From the NCBI RefSeq assembly GCF_007993065.1, contig NZ_VOPL01000007.1, positions 62,001 through 126,000 of the forward strand: a stretch of DNA of 64,000 nucleotides. Reading direction: 5' to 3'. The position numbers were made by a program, and so were the translations under genes. Under the pieces are notes generated by a model. It had not been told where the DNA came from and searched no databases. It worked only from the letters and a program-made list of their open reading frames with translations. This document shows, piece by piece, positions 61,037 to 64,000 of this stretch. Origin of the DNA: Paracoccus aurantiacus (GTDB taxonomy: Bacteria > Pseudomonadota > Alphaproteobacteria > Rhodobacterales > Rhodobacteraceae). How positions within the stretch are numbered: the first letter of the stretch is position 1; every line of letters starts with the position of its first letter.

Positions 61037-63013
61037 ATGGCGCAGCAAGCTGAACCCGCGGATGCGGGTCTGCAATCCATACCGGCGCTTCTGGCGCGCA
61101 ATGCCGAACGCCTTGGCGGCCGGCCCGCTTACCGGGAAAAAGAATTCGGTATCTGGCAAAGCTGGAGCTGGGCCGAAGCCGAAAAGGAAATCCGGGCGCT
61201 TGCGCTTGGCATGCTGAATCTCGGCCTTGCGCCGGGCGACCATGTCGCGGTTATCGGGCGCAACCGCCCTGCACATTACTGGGCCATGATCGCAGCCCAG
61301 ATGTGCGGGGCGGTGCCCGTGCCGCTGTATCAGGACGCTGTCGCGGAAGAAATGTCCTATGTCCTGGGCCATTGCGGCGCGCGCTTCGTCATCTGCGGCG
61401 ATCAGGAACAGGTCGACAAGGTGCTGGAGGTGCAGGAACACGCACCAGGCGTCGAACAGATCATTTACACCGACAAGCGCGGCATGCGGAAATACGACCA
61501 TTCCCGCATGAACGCGCTGGAGGATGTGCAATCCGAAGGCCGCGCCGCCGCGCAACGGCTCAGCGCGGAACTGGATGCCCGCATCGCGGCGCTGGATTAC
61601 GACAGCACCTGTGTGATGCTGTATACCTCGGGCACGACGGGCAAGCCGAAGGGCGTGGTGCTGTCGAACCGCAACATTATAGAAACTGCCAGGAACACCA
61701 GCGAATTCGACAAGTTGACCTATCGCGACGAGGTGCTTGCCTATCTGCCGATGGCATGGGTCGGCGATTTCATCTTCTCGATGGGGCAGGCGACATGGAC
61801 CGGGTTCACGGTGAACTGCCCCGAAAGTGCGGCCACCATGATGACCGACCTGCGAGAGATCGGGCCCACCTATTTCTTCGCACCGCCGCGCGTTTTCGAG
61901 GGCCAGCTGACCAATGTCATGATCCGCATGGAAGATGCCGGCCGCTTCAAGCGCTGGCTGTTCAGGCATTACATGAAGGTCGCCAACCGCGTCGGTCCGT
62001 CGCTTCTGGATCGCAAGCCGGTCGGGCTTGGCGGGCGTCTGGCCTATGGGCTGGGCAAGCTGTTCATCTATGGCCCGCTGAAAAACACGCTGGGCTACAG
62101 CCGTATCCGCGTGGGCTATACCGCCGGTGAAGCGATCGGGCCGGAGATCTTTGATTTCTACCGCAGCCTCGGCATCAATCTGAAACAGCTTTACGGGCAG
62201 ACCGAAGCGTCGGTCTTTATCACCCAGCAGCCGGATGGTGGCGTGCGTTCCGATACGGTCGGCGTGCCGTCGCCGGGCGTCGAACTGAAGATCGGCGATA
62301 CCGGAGAGGTGTTTTACCGCAGCCCCGGCACCTTCGTCGAATATTATCAGAACCCGGAAAGCACGGCCTCGACCAAGGACCCGGAAGGCTGGGTGGCGAC
62401 GGGTGATGCGGGTTTCTTCGATCAGGAAACCGGACAACTGCGCATCATTGATCGTGCAAAGGACGTGGGCAAGATGGCCGACGGCACGATGTTCGCGCCC
62501 AAATTCGTCGAGAACAAGCTGAAGTTCTATCCCAACATCCTGGAGGCGGTCGTGCTGGGCAATGGTCGCGATTATTGCACGGCAATGATCAATATCGACC
62601 TGTCGGCGGTCGGCAACTGGGCCGAGCGGAACAACATTGCCTATGCAAGCTACCAGGAACTGGCGGGTCATCCGCACGTCTATGCCGCGATCAGATCTCA
62701 TGTTGAAGAGGTCAACAGATCGGTCGCCGAAGACCCGATGCTGTCGGGCTGTCAGATTCACCGTTTCCTTGTGCTGCACAAGGAACTCGACGCTGATGAT
62801 GGTGAACTGACGCGCACCCGCAAGGTTCGCCGCGCAGTCATCGCCGAAAAGTTCTCGGACCTTGTGACAGCGCTCTATGACGGGTCTGACACGGTCTATA
62901 CCGAAACCGAAGTCACCTATGAGGATGGCCGGAAGGGCAAGATCAAGGCAACGCTGAAGCTGGAGAATGCGGAAGTGGTGCCGGGCGACGAACAGAAGGT
63001 GGCGGCGGAATGA
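61037..63013 (+). CDS. AMP-binding acyl-CoA synthetase (long-chain type)
   Basis: The 658-residue protein belongs to the ANL superfamily. The phosphate-binding loop is MLYTSGTTGKPKGVV near residues 193-207. The motif LKQLYGQTEASVF comes near 380 and the ATP-ribose motif GWVATGDAGFFDQETGQLRIIDRAKD near 455, followed by the family's long C-terminal part. It activates a carboxylic acid to its CoA thioester through an acyl-adenylate. The ABC ATPase gene starts in its stop (ATGA), so the imported acid is probably activated by it. Substrate may be fatty or aromatic. Confidence 0.92.
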   Translation: MAQQAEPADAGLQSIPALLARNAERLGGRPAYREKEFGIWQSWSWAEAEKEIRALALGMLNLGLAPGDHVAVIGRNRPAHYWAMIAAQMCGAVPVPLYQDAVAEEMSYVLGHCGARFVICGDQEQVDKVLEVQEHAPGVEQIIYTDKRGMRKYDHSRMNALEDVQSEGRAAAQRLSAELDARIAALDYDSTCVMLYTSGTTGKPKGVVLSNRNIIETARNTSEFDKLTYRDEVLAYLPMAWVGDFIFSMGQATWTGFTVNCPESAATMMTDLREIGPTYFFAPPRVFEGQLTNVMIRMEDAGRFKRWLFRHYMKVANRVGPSLLDRKPVGLGGRLAYGLGKLFIYGPLKNTLGYSRIRVGYTAGEAIGPEIFDFYRSLGINLKQLYGQTEASVFITQQPDGGVRSDTVGVPSPGVELKIGDTGEVFYRSPGTFVEYYQNPESTASTKDPEGWVATGDAGFFDQETGQLRIIDRAKDVGKMADGTMFAPKFVENKLKFYPNILEAVVLGNGRDYCTAMINIDLSAVGNWAERNNIAYASYQELAGHPHVYAAIRSHVEEVNRSVAEDPMLSGCQIHRFLVLHKELDADDGELTRTRKVRRAVIAEKFSDLVTALYDGSDTVYTETEVTYEDGRKGKIKATLKLENAEVVPGDEQKVAAE

Positions 63014-63846
63014 GCGATACAATGCTGCTTGACGCACCCGCCGAGGGTTATGTGACCGCCGACGGTCGCCAGATCGGCCCGGTCGTCATGGACCTGAAGA
63101 ATATCACCCTGCGCTTTGGCGGCGTCGTCGCGATCAAGGATATCAGCTTCGACATACGTCAGGGCGAGATCCGGGCGATCATCGGGCCGAACGGTGCCGG
63201 CAAATCGTCCATGCTGAACGTGATCTCGGGCTTCTATGTCCCGCAGGAAGGCGAGGTCTGGTTCAAGGGCTATCGCCGCGGACCGATGCGCCCCTATCAG
63301 GTCGCGCGTCTTGGCATCGCGCGGACCTTCCAGAATATCGCGCTGTTCGACGGGATGTCGGTTCTCGACAACATCATGACCGGGCGGCTGAACAAGACGA
63401 AGTCCGGCTTTCTAAGCCAGGCCCTGTGGTGGGGTCCGGCGGAACGCGAAGAGATTGCCAACCGCGAACAGGTGGAAAAGATCATCGACTTTCTTGAAAT
63501 CCAGAATATCCGCAAGACCCCTGTCGGCCGGCTTCCCTATGGCCTGAAGAAGCGCGTCGAACTGGCGCGCGCGCTGGCGGCAGAGCCACAGATCCTGCTT
63601 CTGGACGAGCCGATGGCCGGCATGAATGTCGAAGAGAAAGAGGACATGTCGCGCTTCATTCTCGATGTGAATGACGAATTCGGCACGACGACGGTGCTGA
63701 TCGAACACGACATGGGGGTGGTCATGGACCTGTCCGACCGGGTCGTGGTGATGGATTACGGCCGCAAGATCGGCGACGGCACCCCGGACGAGGTGCGCAA
63801 CAATCAGGAAGTCATCGACGCCTATCTGGGGGTCGCACATGACTGA
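63010..63846 (+). CDS. branched-chain amino acid-type ABC transporter ATP-binding protein (LivG-like)
   Basis: The 278-residue ATPase has Walker A IIGPNGAGKSSMLNVISGF near residue 58, Q-loop GIARTFQNIALF, signature PYGLKKRVELARALA, Walker B ILLLDEPMAGMN and H-loop VLIEHDMGVVMDLSDRV. The signature reads YGLKKR rather than LSGGQ, as in a branch of LivG proteins linked to acyl-CoA synthetases. The start overlaps the synthetase stop. A LivH-type gene follows 24 bases later. Confidence 0.93.
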   Translation: MSDTMLLDAPAEGYVTADGRQIGPVVMDLKNITLRFGGVVAIKDISFDIRQGEIRAIIGPNGAGKSSMLNVISGFYVPQEGEVWFKGYRRGPMRPYQVARLGIARTFQNIALFDGMSVLDNIMTGRLNKTKSGFLSQALWWGPAEREEIANREQVEKIIDFLEIQNIRKTPVGRLPYGLKKRVELARALAAEPQILLLDEPMAGMNVEEKEDMSRFILDVNDEFGTTTVLIEHDMGVVMDLSDRVVVMDYGRKIGDGTPDEVRNNQEVIDAYLGVAHD

Positions 63847-63870
63847 TCGCATTCTGAAGGAGGCCCGCTG

Positions 63871-64000
63871 ATGGACCAGCTTCTTTACGGGACCGAGGTT
63901 CTGATCAACGGGCTGATGACCGGGGTGATGTATTCGCTCGTGGCACTTGGTTTCGTGCTGATCTACAAGGCGTCGGGCGTGTTCAACTATGCGCAGGGTG
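63871..64000 (+). CDS. branched-chain amino acid-type ABC transporter permease (LivH-like), 5' part
   Basis: The 43 visible residues start MDQLLYGTEVLINGLMTGVMYSLVALGFVLIYKASGVFNYAQG, the standard LivH opening with two hydrophobic stretches and the N-(Y/F)-A-(Q/H)-G motif. AAGGAGG lies ahead of the ATG. The gene runs off the right edge. It is separate from the Liv genes at the left edge. Confidence 0.9.
   Translation, partial: MDQLLYGTEVLINGLMTGVMYSLVALGFVLIYKASGVFNYAQG

Noticed and set aside
60872-63037. 721-codon reverse open frame opposite the acyl-CoA synthetase
   Set aside because: The synthetase motifs, SD and operon overlap on the plus strand are decisive; the reverse frame has no family features.
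1-64000. CRISPR arrays, rRNA genes and riboswitches
   Set aside because: I found no regularly spaced repeats, no rRNA-like segments and no leader I could match to a known riboswitch.

Overview
The window looks like chromosomal DNA of a GC-rich alphaproteobacterium of the Rhodobacterales, most like Paracoccus. The reasons are high GC, strong G/C third positions, an abundance of TRAP, tripartite tricarboxylate (Tct) and Liv-type ABC uptake operons each tied to a small catabolic set, and alphaproteobacterial tRNA-fMet-like sequence. This assignment is inference; no rRNA or complete tRNA gene is present.

Region 1 (1-16873) is catabolic. A Liv-type ABC transporter end (ATPase tail, two permeases) runs into a beta-keto acid cleavage enzyme, a TRAP transporter (SBP, small and large permease), a D-2-hydroxyacid dehydrogenase, an M24-fold protein with altered metal ligands and a gamma-resorcylate-decarboxylase-like amidohydrolase. 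A second TRAP operon with a GlcG-like protein runs the other way. It shares a TetR regulator with a forward set made of a TPP enzyme (internally deleted), a LigF-like glutathione transferase and an aldehyde dehydrogenase. Matching inverted repeats lie on both sides of tetR. Aromatic or lignin-derived compounds are plausible substrates.

Region 2 (16874-23840) is a decayed integrative element: a truncated IS4-type transposase, an ATGA-coupled set (HTH/excisionase, small protein, VRR-NUC nuclease, frameshifted HTH protein), an unknown protein, a tyrosine integrase, an intact IS1182-type element and a tRNA 3'-end fragment that looks like an attachment site.

Region 3 (23879-32658) holds a TetR/3-hydroxyisobutyrate-dehydrogenase-like pair and a six-gene cluster of secreted proteins of unknown function. 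The cluster contains three small Cys-containing paralogues, two tandem propeller-like paralogues and one protein with two PDZ-like segments. It ends next to a 47-base 3' fragment of initiator tRNA-Met, another attachment scar.

Region 4 (about 32910-47997) appears to be one inserted unit. It carries an IS21 istA and broken istB, an XRE regulator, a Rad50/SMC-like ATPase with a zinc hook, and a Tct operon with two binding proteins, an esterase, an MBL-fold hydrolase, a LysR regulator and a DUF3237 protein. It splits an IS3-type transposase in frame (C-terminal part at 32816-32911, preceding part at 47998-48194), with 6-9 identical bases at both junctions and IS21-like subterminal repeats at both ends.

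Region 5 (48718-64000) is catabolic again. A TIM-barrel isomerase/dehydratase, an FAD dehydrogenase, a LysR regulator, TctCBA and a shikimate/quinate dehydrogenase look like one substrate system, and a Gfo/Idh/MocA gene here survives only as its two ends. Next come kduD-kduI, a hybrid histidine kinase with an OmpR-type regulator, and divergently an acyl-CoA synthetase with the start of a second Liv-type ABC transporter.
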